Assembly: GCA_937872225.1 (NCBI GenBank)
Contig: CALMRZ010000028.1
Span: 1-64,000, forward strand
Source: an uncultured Spirochaetota bacterium
GTDB lineage: Bacteria; Spirochaetota; UBA4802; UBA5550
Direction of reading: 5' to 3'
Length of the DNA: 64,000 nucleotides
Position 1 is the stretch's first letter. Each line of letters opens with the position of its first letter. Both the position numbers and the translations under genes were made by a program. Shown here piece by piece: positions 1-9,143 of the stretch. Under the pieces are notes generated by a model. The model was not told the origin of the DNA and ran no database searches. It saw only the letters and a program-made list of their open reading frames with translations.

Positions 1-33
1 GCATCTCACAATAAATCGTTTGCAGGTGGTTTC

Positions 34-594
34 CTAAACGGGGCCCAGAACCCCGTCCGAGTAATCTGAACCCAAACCATCAGCATGGGTGTTCCAGCGA
101 TGGAACGAGTAATAATCGCGGCTGAATGCCTCTGATGCGTTTTCGGGTATGGTAACGTCAGACCCCTGGGGAACGATTTGTTCGGCCAGAGTACCCGTTC
201 CATGATGTGCGTCAAAATTTATGTGCACCAGCAAGTCCCACACGGCATACAGGGTGGTATCTTCGGTCAAGTTTTCAATGGTTGCTCCATCCGCATAACT
301 TGTTCCTGAACCGTCTGGATGGGTATTCCAGCCATGGAAATAATAACCAGATCGGGTAAATGTATTGGGGGGTATCGTAAAATCGGAACCTTTTAATACT
401 GTTTCATCAGCCATCATACCGTCACCATCGTTGGCATTGAAGCTGATGTTGAGCTGTGAATCCCAGATTGAAAAAAGTGTGAAATACCCGGTAAGGTTTT
501 CGGTTTTTGTGTTATTATTCGAAGACAAATTATAGCAGGCTGTCAAACTTGCGGCGAATAATATAAATAACAATATTTTTGAAATATTTCTCAC
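34..594 (-). CDS. Lipoprotein with InlB-type (Listeria-Bacteroides) repeats
   Basis: Small exported protein of 186 residues. The N-terminus MRNISKILLFILFAASLTAC is a lipoprotein signal with the lipobox cysteine at residue 20. Two InlB B-repeat-like units follow (about residues 47-120 and 121-186), each with the family's GxGT...GYxFxGWNT...G..Y.DG...TTLYAVWD pattern. The first unit is complete. The second loses the pattern after DYSDG and ends at TAG, so the protein looks C-terminally shortened, although neither other frame restores the motif nearby. Such repeats form small beta-grasp folds on surface proteins; no enzymatic role can be inferred. No neighbour is close enough to suggest an operon. 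Confidence 0.75.
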   Translation of the reverse strand: MRNISKILLFILFAASLTACYNLSSNNNTKTENLTGYFTLFSIWDSQLNISFNANDGDGMMADETVLKGSDFTIPPNTFTRSGYYFHGWNTHPDGSGTSYADGATIENLTEDTTLYAVWDLLVHINFDAHHGTGTLAEQIVPQGSDVTIPENASEAFSRDYYSFHRWNTHADGLGSDYSDGVLGPV

Positions 595-1080
595 AGGGTA
601 AACTTTTTATGAAGTTGGTATTTTTAAATATTATGCAGCATCTTATTAAGCTGTCAAGGGGAAATATGTAAAAATTTTTTACTCAATCGAGATGAATTAA
701 TACATAAAAAACAGGGATTGAGAATATAGCACAAAAAAGCAAATTTAAGCAATTTTATTGTCCAGAAGGATTTTATGATCCCAGGGGGAAATCGTGGATG
801 ATTTTATTCTGAATAAGAAAGGCATTTCAAAGAATGCAATTATCCCTGAGACCGGATTGGACTTGCTCACGGAAGATCTTTCACTCAGGGCAATAGATGG
901 TGATTTACAATATTTTCCCATGTCCCGGTTTTTATTAGAAATTGGATTGACAATAGTATTATTGTTAAAACTATTATCAAAAAAATATATAAATTGTATT
1001 TCCTTTGTGTTTCTGGGCCACACTTTAATTACATCAAAAATTAGAGAGAGACCGTATTCTTCATACGGAATAATACTATT
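595..1080. other. AT-rich intergenic region
   Basis: A 486-bp AT-rich stretch between two exported-protein genes. It holds overlapping small ORFs on both strands (794-1084 plus, 745-1023 minus). Neither has a convincing ribosome binding site or recognisable protein pattern. It probably contains divergent upstream sequences, but I could not pick a clear promoter. Confidence 0.4.
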
Positions 1081-2349
1081 ATGAAAAAAATATCTAAAAT
1101 CGATCTGGAAAATGAAAAAGTATTTACCCGCAAAAATTTTTTAAAGGAAGCAGGGAAAGCCTCTCTTTCATTTGCCGCTATTCCAATGCTCGGCGGCATT
1201 GCCTGTTACTCTCGTAAGAATAATAAATCCGGAGCCATGAGCGCATTACTTGCGTTGAATCATAAACCTGGTCCGGGTCCCGATCCGACTGATGGCCCGC
1301 AGGCGAATACCGTATATATGGCAAAAAATGGTGATTGTTTCCAGAACGTCGCAAAGGTTTTTGAAATGATGGGCGGGATCGGCACCATTATTGATAAGGA
1401 TGACGTGGTCGTTATCAAGGGTAATGGTCAATGGCCGAAGCAGGGCTATACGCATACGGGCTGTATTAAGGCTGTTATTGATGCGATACTTGCTATCCCC
1501 GGATACTCAGGGGAGATTTTTATTTGTGATAATGTGCAGGAGTATGGATCGTCGGGAGCGCTCGGATTTGATGCCACGATAGATAATCGGACAAATAACT
1601 GGCCAGACCATAACTGGAACGAGCTCGCTGCGGAGTACCAGGCTGAGGGAAAACCTGTTACGGCAAAAAAATGGATAACCAGCCCTGGAACCATTTCAGG
1701 CCCCGCGGACGGGGAAGGGTGGATACGGGATTTTTTCAGCTTCCATGGAAATAATGCTTACCTTTCATATCCCATATTTGCCTCAACCCTGGTGTCGGGA
1801 CGGATGATTGATATGAAAAACGGCGTGTGGGAAAGCGGGGTCTATACCGGAAGAAAAGTTAAAGCAATATTTATGCCAACACTCAACAATCACGGTTCCG
1901 GTGCTGAGGATTATGCAGGAGTGACCAGTGCTATTAAAAGCTTCTTCGGTGCAACGGAAATTCATGGTGGTACCGGTGGTACCTTCAGCGGCGCACGGAA
2001 TATTCATGCTGCGAGTTATAATATTGATAATGCCACCTATGCCGGAGAGATGGCTGCCCGTTATATCACCACGATGTACAGCCCGGTACTGTATATCACC
2101 GCCGCCATGTTCAGCGGTCATGAGTCCCGGTGGGGAGCCGCAACAGAAACAAAGACGGTGCTCGCCTGCACAAACCCGGCGACCCTTGACTATATTGCCT
2201 GCAGGGATGTTATTTCACCCTATGCGTCATGGTTGAACCCTGATAATAACAATAATACCCGTAACCAGATACTGGGGTGTATTAACAGCGGTATAGGAAC
2301 CATCACGACGGGATCATATTCTGTTGTCAGCTATGACTTCAATGCGTAA
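1081..2349 (+). CDS. DUF362 domain protein with Tat-like lipoprotein signal
   Basis: 422-residue exported protein. Its N-terminus carries TRKNFLKEAGKASLSF followed by a hydrophobic stretch and GGIAC, which resembles a twin-arginine signal (RK in place of RR) ending in a lipobox at about residue 42. The central part (about residues 100-330) matches the DUF362 pattern: DDVVVIKGNGQ, then TGCIKAVIDAIL and IFICDN. DUF362 proteins often carry ferredoxin clusters, but no CxxCxxC cluster is visible here, so an electron-transfer role is not supported. Function unknown. It stands alone on the plus strand; the following gene is convergent. Confidence 0.7.
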   Translation: MKKISKIDLENEKVFTRKNFLKEAGKASLSFAAIPMLGGIACYSRKNNKSGAMSALLALNHKPGPGPDPTDGPQANTVYMAKNGDCFQNVAKVFEMMGGIGTIIDKDDVVVIKGNGQWPKQGYTHTGCIKAVIDAILAIPGYSGEIFICDNVQEYGSSGALGFDATIDNRTNNWPDHNWNELAAEYQAEGKPVTAKKWITSPGTISGPADGEGWIRDFFSFHGNNAYLSYPIFASTLVSGRMIDMKNGVWESGVYTGRKVKAIFMPTLNNHGSGAEDYAGVTSAIKSFFGATEIHGGTGGTFSGARNIHAASYNIDNATYAGEMAARYITTMYSPVLYITAAMFSGHESRWGAATETKTVLACTNPATLDYIACRDVISPYASWLNPDNNNNTRNQILGCINSGIGTITTGSYSVVSYDFNA

Positions 2350-2476
2350 TATGATATCAATACCTGCGATATCATCAATATAAGCAACTACGGTTTTTCT
2401 CTTCAACGATGCATGGCTCCCCGATGAGGCCATGCATCGTATTCCAGGCCGATGCCGGGTGACATGCTGTCCGGCA

Positions 2477-4852
2477 TCAATTACCTTTCCACTTGTTATA
2501 ACAGGCATTCAGCAGGGGGATGAATTCCGCTGTGGCCTTCTGGTGCCCCGCCGCTGTCGGATGGCTGTCAGAACCGACATAATAATACAATTCGTCCGGA
2601 TGAGATGGAACCGTTGGGCTGTCGGTAACAATATGCTCAACTACTGTCCCATTGACCCGGTGATGGTTCTTGGGATCGGTCAGGACATTATAATAATCGA
2701 ACACGTAAACATTGTTGTGTGTCGTATTATAGGTTGCCAGCCACCCCGAAGAAGTATCAACAAGCCAGTTGGCGATGGCACGGGTCATAGCGGGGTACGT
2801 AATCGAGATTTCCGGAGGAGGTACAATGAGGACAAACATCTTGTCGGTGTGGGCCGCGAAATAGGTCAACAGACCGTTGTAAATGGCTTTTTCATCGTCA
2901 ATTGACGAGCCAACCTCGCTGTTGGGGAAACAGGACTTGAACATGATTATCTCGTTTTGACCGCCCGGATCTGCCATGGTGTTGGTTGGATAATCCTCAT
3001 GATGGGTGTTGTTGTACAGGGCAGTCATCACCGTATTATTGTTGAACCAGTATGGCCAATGTACGGTGTCAGTATAAGAGCCAATCGGGTTATATGTTGA
3101 GCTCAGCCCGGGGCCCCAGCCATAATCTGTTTCTGTTACATAATAGTTGTTGGCATTCAGCTGCTGACCCAGGTTGCCGTTGCCGGTCCTGATCCAGTCG
3201 GAGCCCGTGCTGTGGTGGATAAAGACATATTTCCTTGTTGTTGCAGGAGCTGCCGTGTTTACATTGGTCATGAGCGTCCAGGTGTGCCCTATCCCCTGCT
3301 GGGTTGCCTGAGTTGTGGCATTTGCCGCGCTGTAGCCGGAATCGCCGATGCTGTTATGGGCAATAACCCTGTAATAATAGGTCGTGGAAGCTGAAAGGCC
3401 GGTATCACTGTATGAAGTGACATTGGTCCCTACAGTGGTTATCTGGGAGAACGTAGTCCCATTTAAACTTCGCTGTATGATAAAATTGGTTTCATTCGTT
3501 GAATTGTCCGTCCATGATAAATTAATCTGTGAGCTTGATGCGGCGGTTGCCGTGAGACCGCTTGGCGCTGCCGGAGCCACATCGGCGGTTATGGCCGAGG
3601 AGACGTTGGAGTCTCCCGAATTGCCAACGCCATTATAGGCCCTTACCCGGTAATAGTAGGTCGTATTAGGCGATAGGCCCGTATTGATGTATGCAGTAAT
3701 GCCGGCGCCGACCGTTGCAATTTGGGTAAAGGTGCTATTATTCGTGCTTCGCTCTATGGTAAAGCCTGTTTCATTGGTCGAATTATCGGTCCATGTCAGG
3801 TTTATCTGTGAGCTTGACGCTGCGGTGGCTGTCAGGTCTGTCGGCGCATAGGGGATAATATCGTTTGTCGTAGCAGAGGCCTCGTTCGAATAGCCTGAGT
3901 TGCCAAACGCGTTATAGGCCCTGACGCGGTAGTAGTAGGTGGTATTGTAGGTCAGCCCGTTGTTGTTGTACGAAGTTGTCCCGGCGGGAAGATCGCCCAC
4001 GATTTCAGTGAAATTGGAGTTGTTGCCGGCGCTTCTTTCAATCCTGAAGCCGCTTTCATTCGATGAATTATCGGCCCAGGATATATTGATCTGTGTGCTT
4101 GAGACGGCGGTTGCCGTTACGGACCCGGGGGCTTCGGGGCAGATGATGACGGATGCTTCATTGGAGTAACCTGAGTTGCCGGAGCTGTTGTGCGCCCTGA
4201 CCCGGAAGTAATAGGTGATTGTCGGATTAAGGCCAGAAGCGGTATAGGTTGTCGTATCCGCAGGGAGGGTCCCCGCGATCTCACTGAATTGGGCTTCTCC
4301 CTCGGCGCGCCGCTCAACAGCGAAGCCGTTCTCGTTGTCTGAATTGTCATGCCAGATGAGTCTTGCCTGGGTTCCAGAAATGACTGAGGCTTGCAATATG
4401 CTGGGGCTTGCCGGGACAAGCGGCGTCAAGCTGTAGGTGGTAGCGCTGGTTATGTTTGAATAATCCGAATTCCCGGCTGCATTGTAGGCCCGCGCCCGGT
4501 AATAATAGGTTTTCCCTGGTTCAAGGCCGGCGGCATCATTATACGATGTGACATTTCCCGGTATGCCGGCGCTGATTTCAATAAAGTCGGCGTTATTTCC
4601 GGCGCTCCGTTCTAGCCTGAACCTCCTGACGTTGCTGGAATTACTCTCCCAAACGAGGTCTATTCTATCGGTGGCTATGGCGGTGGACTGTAAATTGACA
4701 GGAGCGGCCGGCGCGATTGTGCTGTTGAAGAGGTTGATCCCCATCAGCGAAAATAAACTTGATCCTGAACCGGCAGTGAAGTCAATATTTCCGCAGGATG
4801 TTAAAATTATTTGTGAACAAATTATGGGAAAGATGAACAGGAATTTTTTCAT
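2477..4852 (-). CDS. Lipoprotein with five fibronectin III repeats and SGNH-like C-terminal domain
   Basis: About 791 residues from the preferred start at 4852 (MKKFLFIFP, lipobox TSC); an alternative start lies four codons upstream. Five fibronectin type III repeats of about 90 residues follow (roughly 48-515), each with the W.DNS(S/T)NE...F.IERS and TYYYRVRAYN..GNSGYSN signatures and Thr-rich junctions. The C-terminal 250 residues resemble an SGNH/GDSL-type domain: YVFIHHSTGSDW near its start supplies a possible serine block, and SDSHPTAAGHQ near its end resembles the histidine block, with non-canonical spacing. The likely role is a surface-anchored esterase or carbohydrate-binding protein. 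The repeats are similar enough to recombine. The lipoprotein at 6910-7770 has a related serine-block motif. Confidence 0.75.
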   Translation of the reverse strand: MKKFLFIFPIICSQIILTSCGNIDFTAGSGSSLFSLMGINLFNSTIAPAAPVNLQSTAIATDRIDLVWESNSSNVRRFRLERSAGNNADFIEISAGIPGNVTSYNDAAGLEPGKTYYYRARAYNAAGNSDYSNITSATTYSLTPLVPASPSILQASVISGTQARLIWHDNSDNENGFAVERRAEGEAQFSEIAGTLPADTTTYTASGLNPTITYYFRVRAHNSSGNSGYSNEASVIICPEAPGSVTATAVSSTQINISWADNSSNESGFRIERSAGNNSNFTEIVGDLPAGTTSYNNNGLTYNTTYYYRVRAYNAFGNSGYSNEASATTNDIIPYAPTDLTATAASSSQINLTWTDNSTNETGFTIERSTNNSTFTQIATVGAGITAYINTGLSPNTTYYYRVRAYNGVGNSGDSNVSSAITADVAPAAPSGLTATAASSSQINLSWTDNSTNETNFIIQRSLNGTTFSQITTVGTNVTSYSDTGLSASTTYYYRVIAHNSIGDSGYSAANATTQATQQGIGHTWTLMTNVNTAAPATTRKYVFIHHSTGSDWIRTGNGNLGQQLNANNYYVTETDYGWGPGLSSTYNPIGSYTDTVHWPYWFNNNTVMTALYNNTHHEDYPTNTMADPGGQNEIIMFKSCFPNSEVGSSIDDEKAIYNGLLTYFAAHTDKMFVLIVPPPEISITYPAMTRAIANWLVDTSSGWLATYNTTHNNVYVFDYYNVLTDPKNHHRVNGTVVEHIVTDSPTVPSHPDELYYYVGSDSHPTAAGHQKATAEFIPLLNACYNKWKGN

Positions 4853-5309
4853 TGTGTTACCCATATCCTCTGCGGGTTATATCATTTATTATTAGCAGAG
4901 ATAATCATATTGTCCGCTCTGGTAAAAGCATGCTCGGAACAGGATGATATACTGCTAACTCGTAAAATGATAACCTGCTTTATATTTATATTGTGGTTAA
5001 ACTTTTCAGGGATGGATCATAGTTCAAGAAGAATTTAATGAGTATGAAAAATCCATTTTCCTTTTAGTTAAACCTTTTTAAGCTAATAAAAAAAAAATTC
5101 TTCGGCAACAAAAAGTGACAAATTTCAAAGAAAATTTTTAGCGCATGTATTTTGTATACAAGTTTAGTCTCTCGGAATAGTCAGATTTGTATTATGGAAT
5201 AATGACATCAACAGGTGGTGTTTTGAATTGAGGATTGCACTAATAATTTCTCAGGGACAATCAGAATTTATTTTGATGACCTACGTGTGAAATACGGTAT
5301 CCATCCGGA
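4853..5309. other. AT-rich intergenic region
   Basis: About 455 bp between two minus-strand genes. It is AT-rich with poly-A and poly-T runs near 5090-5135. It must hold the promoter of the gene ending at 2477 and the 3' end of the transcript of the nadE-like gene. I see no clear hairpin terminator, ORF or RNA gene. Confidence 0.35.
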
Positions 5310-6275
5310 TCACCATAAAGCATGGGGCAGTTCGCGAAGGTGCGCCGTGGCCCGATTCTTGGCAGTGAAGTCTTTGAAAGATCTATTCACTGCCTCTATG
5401 GGGAGCTCCAGCACGCCGGCGACTTCCTCTTCGGGCACTTTGTTTTCCCAGGCATAGAGCAGGTGGTCCAGTTTTTCAAAAGGTATCCGGAAGAAAAATT
5501 CCTGGTCCGTGACCGGAAGGCTGAAGGTGTCCGGGCTGGGTGAACGCTGAATGATTTCCGGGGTGACTCTGAGGTGATTCGCTATCTGATAAATCTGGTT
5601 CTTGTAGAGGTATGCTAGAGCTTCGATATCGGTGCCCCCGTCGCCGTACTTGCAGAAGTCGCCCAGTATCATCTCAGTGCGGTTGGTGGTGCCGGCGACG
5701 ATCATGTTGCTGCGCTCCGCTTCGTAGTATAAATGGATCATCCGCGAACGGATCTTAATGTTGGCAAAGGATGTTATCGCGCGGAAGGCGTCGATCCCGA
5801 GGCGCTTTTTTGTAATGGATCCGTCAGGGAACTGGACCTGGAGCACGTAAAAATTGAAGGAGTCTCGCTCCAGGAGGTCGGTCGGAAGGCTGATATTGTA
5901 TTTATACCCGGGTTCATATTCGGGGACCAGGGACTTGATATAGGCGTCCCGCCTGCTGTATCCCCCGACGCTGTCAACGGTGGAGGTAATGTCAACCTCG
6001 CGAAAATTGATGCCGAGTTCCCGTGCATGCTTGGCGGCGAAGGAACCGCTGACGGGATTGGATTCCTTTTCCGGGAGGATGAGCCCCGTGACATATTCCG
6101 TGCCGACGGCTCGTACGGCAATGGCGGCCATGACGGCTGAATCGATGCCGCCGCTCAGCCCCACCACTACGCCGCTTCGGCGATACACGCTTTTCGTCTG
6201 GTCTGCGACAAAATCAGCGACCCGTTTGGTTTCAGCTTCCGGATCAATTTTCAGGATATCGATATTGAATTTCAT
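5310..6275 (-). CDS. nadE: NAD(+) synthase-like ATP pyrophosphatase
   Basis: 321-residue N-type ATP pyrophosphatase of the NH3-dependent NAD synthase family, which adenylates nicotinate adenine dinucleotide and amidates it to NAD. The PP-loop SGGIDS is at residues 41-46. The family motifs GTTNRTEMILGDF and KYGDGGTDIEAL sit at about residues 205-232. There is no N-terminal nitrilase domain, so ammonia must be free or supplied by a partner. About 60 residues between the PP-loop half and the GTTN motif (roughly 110-190) look longer than in typical short NadE. Divergent neighbours include an acyl carrier protein and a second ATP pyrophosphatase, so a specialised amidation role is possible; housekeeping NAD synthesis is the default reading. 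Confidence 0.8.
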   Translation of the reverse strand: MKFNIDILKIDPEAETKRVADFVADQTKSVYRRSGVVVGLSGGIDSAVMAAIAVRAVGTEYVTGLILPEKESNPVSGSFAAKHARELGINFREVDITSTVDSVGGYSRRDAYIKSLVPEYEPGYKYNISLPTDLLERDSFNFYVLQVQFPDGSITKKRLGIDAFRAITSFANIKIRSRMIHLYYEAERSNMIVAGTTNRTEMILGDFCKYGDGGTDIEALAYLYKNQIYQIANHLRVTPEIIQRSPSPDTFSLPVTDQEFFFRIPFEKLDHLLYAWENKVPEEEVAGVLELPIEAVNRSFKDFTAKNRATAHLRELPHALW

Positions 6276-6588
6276 TGTTTTTCCCGAATTATTGGTTGAA
6301 TCTTTACCTGTACAGAGCCGCTAATTAAATCAAGAGTTTTTTATATCTGCTGAAATTTTGATTTACAGGAAGCGTCCTGATTTATTGGTGATGAATATTT
6401 AACTATTGTTTGAAATAATGACGCTGATGTAAAGAGTGCAGGAAATAAGCTTGACTGCACAATGGTTGCCTTTTTTATGCACAACTGAATACTTTTTACT
6501 TTACAACCCGTCTGTATTGCTTTATTACTGGATGCAATACGGTTACGGTATCATGTAAAAGCAAAAAAATACAATTGAGAGTTGTCAT
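6276..6588. other. Divergent intergenic region (nadE-like / acyl carrier protein)
   Basis: 313 bp separating divergently transcribed genes. It should carry promoters in both directions. A weak plus-strand candidate has TTGACT near 6450 followed by TTTATG at a plausible distance. No RNA gene or strong hairpin is visible. Confidence 0.35.
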
Positions 6589-6852
6589 ATGCAAAAAACC
6601 GAAGAAATAATAATGAATTATATCAAAGAAAATTTTATTGCGGGCAGGAGCAGCAAGATAGAATTGACGCCTGAAATTTCTCTCCTGGAAAGCGGCATCA
6701 TGGATTCCACGGGGATACTGGAACTGGTTTTATTCCTTGAGGAACAATTCGCAATTAAAATTGATGATGAAGAGATCGTTCCGGAGAACCTTGATTCCGT
6801 TGCGAATCTACTGGTGTTTTTAGAGAAAAAGAAAGTCGCAATTACCAAGTAA
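6589..6852 (+). CDS. Acyl carrier protein
   Basis: 87-residue acidic carrier protein. Helix 2 carries the phosphopantetheine attachment motif GIMDSTGILELVLFLE with the modifiable Ser40, matching the family's DSx(D/G/E) pattern. It is a single-domain ACP, not adjacent to fatty-acid synthesis genes. The neighbourhood offers an AMP-forming acyl ligase (9144-10697) that could load it and two ATP pyrophosphatases. It may therefore be dedicated to modification of a polysaccharide or small molecule rather than general lipid synthesis. That pathway assignment is an inference. Confidence 0.85.
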   Translation: MQKTEEIIMNYIKENFIAGRSSKIELTPEISLLESGIMDSTGILELVLFLEEQFAIKIDDEEIVPENLDSVANLLVFLEKKKVAITK

Positions 6853-6909
6853 CAGGTTAACTCTCTCAATGACATCCATGCCGCAGTATTATTGCAAGGA
6901 GGCATCCGT

Positions 6910-7770
6910 CTATTGTTTCGCCAGCCGGGTCAAGAATCTGTCGGCAACGACCATTTTTCCCAAATCATTCAGATGGCCTCCGTCATAGGTATATGCCGGG
7001 ACCATGAGGTTGTGTTTAACGCCGCCTTTGGCACCGGTGTAAAGGGCGCCATCGGGATTTGTTGATTCAAATTGCTCCAGGTCTATAATGTACCTGCTGC
7101 CGTATTTTTTTCTCAGAAGAATGTTGAATTCATTCCGTTTTATATTGGCGTCAATGCTTTGCTGGAGTTCCGTTTCTCTGCCCATGATCATTTTTACCTG
7201 CTCCTTGAGCCTGGTCTTGATGCCGAACAGTTCCCCTTCGGTTGTGAGAGGCACGGTCATGTGAAGAAATATCACCTCGGGATATTTTTTCTTCATCGCG
7301 TCCATGGCCATGGAATAATACCTGAATAGATCGCTTATATCGGTATCCTTGTTGAAATCAACATAACAGAATTTGAAAAAAGCACTATCAATGCGCTTTG
7401 CAAGGCCGCTGTCCATTGTTTTCACAAAAGCGTCAATCTTGGATTTTGGCTTCCCGTTTTCGCCGTTCGGGGAATGTGCGAACACGCCGTTGTTAAATGC
7501 ACTGACATCTTTGGTTTCCCGGATATTCAACCTGATGGCGGGATTGCTTTTCATGATAGTAACGATGCCGTCGATGATGTTGTGGCCCACCGACTGGTGG
7601 CCGAAATATATCCTTTTTGCTGCAAGCTTTTCCCACTCCATCTCGGAAATGGATCTTGATTGCAGTTTTTGATCCATTGTGTCCATGGTTTTATCCCCAC
7701 ATGCCGCGATAACGAAGATTATTGCAATTATCCACGTAAACGGATTTATCAGTAGATTTATTGGTTTCAT
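6910..7770 (-). CDS. SGNH-like lipoprotein
   Basis: 286 residues from ATG at 7770, preceded by AGGTG at good spacing; a GTG three codons upstream is the alternative. The N-terminus has a hydrophobic signal ending in IAAC. The mature part begins with KRIYFGHQSVGHNIIDGI, in which GHQSVG is a plausible serine block, and ends with YDGGHLNDLGK, matching the DxxH block of SGNH/GDSL hydrolases. The predicted role is a cell-envelope esterase or O-acyl hydrolase, with the caveat that the canonical GDS triplet is absent. It is convergent with the acyl carrier gene and lies in the same cluster as an acyl ligase. Confidence 0.6.
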   Translation of the reverse strand: MKPINLLINPFTWIIAIIFVIAACGDKTMDTMDQKLQSRSISEMEWEKLAAKRIYFGHQSVGHNIIDGIVTIMKSNPAIRLNIRETKDVSAFNNGVFAHSPNGENGKPKSKIDAFVKTMDSGLAKRIDSAFFKFCYVDFNKDTDISDLFRYYSMAMDAMKKKYPEVIFLHMTVPLTTEGELFGIKTRLKEQVKMIMGRETELQQSIDANIKRNEFNILLRKKYGSRYIIDLEQFESTNPDGALYTGAKGGVKHNLMVPAYTYDGGHLNDLGKMVVADRFLTRLAKQ

Positions 7771-7779
7771 TCTTTTCAC

Positions 7780-8127
7780 CTGCCGGTATAAATTACCTGA
7801 TTTGTTTATGGAGATAATTGTAACTTGTCAATACTTTTTGGAGGGTTACTTTTTTATAATGCACTAACATGAAATTTTTGTAAAATATTTTATCTGATCC
7901 ACTGTGAAAAAGCGGGTAAATCAGCCATTAAAAACATGCATTCATTAAGCCCGTTAGACTTATATAAAAGAGGGTTGACAAAAGTAATGGCCGTTAACTA
8001 TGAGATAAAAAATCCATTTTCCACATGATATTTTGAAAGTTTGTGCCGGCTGCTTCGCGATGGTATTGCATTTCAGCGGATTCAGCGGGTTAGTTTATCA
8101 TTCTATTATTAATTGGAAGGTCCTCCT
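7780..8127. other. Divergent intergenic region with candidate promoter
   Basis: About 350 AT-rich bp between the SGNH-like lipoprotein and the amidotransferase-like gene. TTGACA at 7975-7980 followed 18 bp later by TATGAG at 7999 is a candidate promoter for the plus-strand pair, giving a leader of roughly 115 nt. No other feature was seen. Confidence 0.4.
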
Positions 8128-9129
8128 ATGAAATACTGCTCCCAATGCGTTTTACCGGAAACATTCCCCGGCATACAGTTTGATGATAAAGGCGTGTGCA
8201 ATTACTGCAATAATGCCAACCTTCCCGATAAAGATAAAAAAAGCGAGTACACGAAAAAATTTGAGGACCTTCTCGACAGCGTCAGGGGGAAGCAGGACTA
8301 TGACGTGATCATGGCCTACAGCGGAGGCAAGGACTCCACCTATACCCTGCATGTGCTGGCCGCCAAGTACAAGATGAAGATCCTGGCCCTGACCTTTGAC
8401 AACGGCTTCATTTCCCCGAGGGCCATGGAGAACATACTGCACATGACCGACGTGTGCGGCGCCACGAGCATGGTGGTGCGGCCCTCCTTCGAGACCATGA
8501 AAAAGGTCTTCGCGGTGGCCGCGAAGGAGGACTTCTACAGCCCCAAGACCCTGGACCGGGCGAGCTCCATCTGCACCACCTGCATCGGCCACGTGAAGTC
8601 ACTGGTTATAAAGACCGCTCTCCAGATGAACATCCCCCTTGCGGCGTACGGATGGTCGCCGGGCCAGGCGCCCATAACCTCGGCCATCATGCAGACCAGC
8701 CCGCGCATGCAGGCCATGACCAACAAGACCGTGCGCGACCTGCTCTTCAGGCGTTTTCCCGAAGAGCTCAAGCCCTTCTTCATCTCGGATGATGACCTGA
8801 CGAAATACCCGGCGGACCGGTGGCCGATAAATATCCATCCGCTCGCCTTCATGAAATACAACGAAAACGACATCGTCAGGCTGATCCAGTCCCTGGGATG
8901 GGTCATGCCCAAGGACACTGACCCCAATTCATCGAACTGTACCCTTAATGCCCTGGCGAACCACATACACCGCGAGAAGTTCGGTTTCCATCCCTACGCG
9001 TGGGAGATCGCCGGCATCGTCCGCTCCGGGTCCATGGAGCGTCACGAAGGGATCGAAAAGACCAGCCAGCCAGAAGACGCGCGGATGGTGCGGTACGGGG
9101 CGGAGAAGATCGGGATAACACTAAAATAG
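8128..9129 (+). CDS. N-acetyl sugar amidotransferase-like ATP pyrophosphatase (WbpG/PseA-like)
   Basis: 333 residues from ATG 8128, which has GGAAGG seven bases upstream; an upstream TTG is less likely. The N-terminus has two CxxC pairs (Cys4/Cys7 and Cys24/Cys27) within CSQCVLPETFPGIQFDD, the zinc-finger-like signature of WbpG/PseA proteins. The PP-loop SGGKDS is at residues 65-70, and CTTCIGHVK follows at about 155. Known relatives convert an acetamido to an acetamidino group on surface sugars such as pseudaminic acid derivatives, using ammonia from a HisH-type glutaminase. No glutaminase is present here. The gene is followed after 14 bp by an acyl ligase, so they probably share a transcript. 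Confidence 0.75.
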   Translation: MKYCSQCVLPETFPGIQFDDKGVCNYCNNANLPDKDKKSEYTKKFEDLLDSVRGKQDYDVIMAYSGGKDSTYTLHVLAAKYKMKILALTFDNGFISPRAMENILHMTDVCGATSMVVRPSFETMKKVFAVAAKEDFYSPKTLDRASSICTTCIGHVKSLVIKTALQMNIPLAAYGWSPGQAPITSAIMQTSPRMQAMTNKTVRDLLFRRFPEELKPFFISDDDLTKYPADRWPINIHPLAFMKYNENDIVRLIQSLGWVMPKDTDPNSSNCTLNALANHIHREKFGFHPYAWEIAGIVRSGSMERHEGIEKTSQPEDARMVRYGAEKIGITLK

Positions 9130-9143
9130 AACGGACGGCAGGC

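Noticed and set aside
745-1084. Overlapping ORFs on both strands (92 and 96 codons)
   Set aside because: AT-rich, no convincing ribosome binding site or protein motif, and no family resemblance; left as non-coding.
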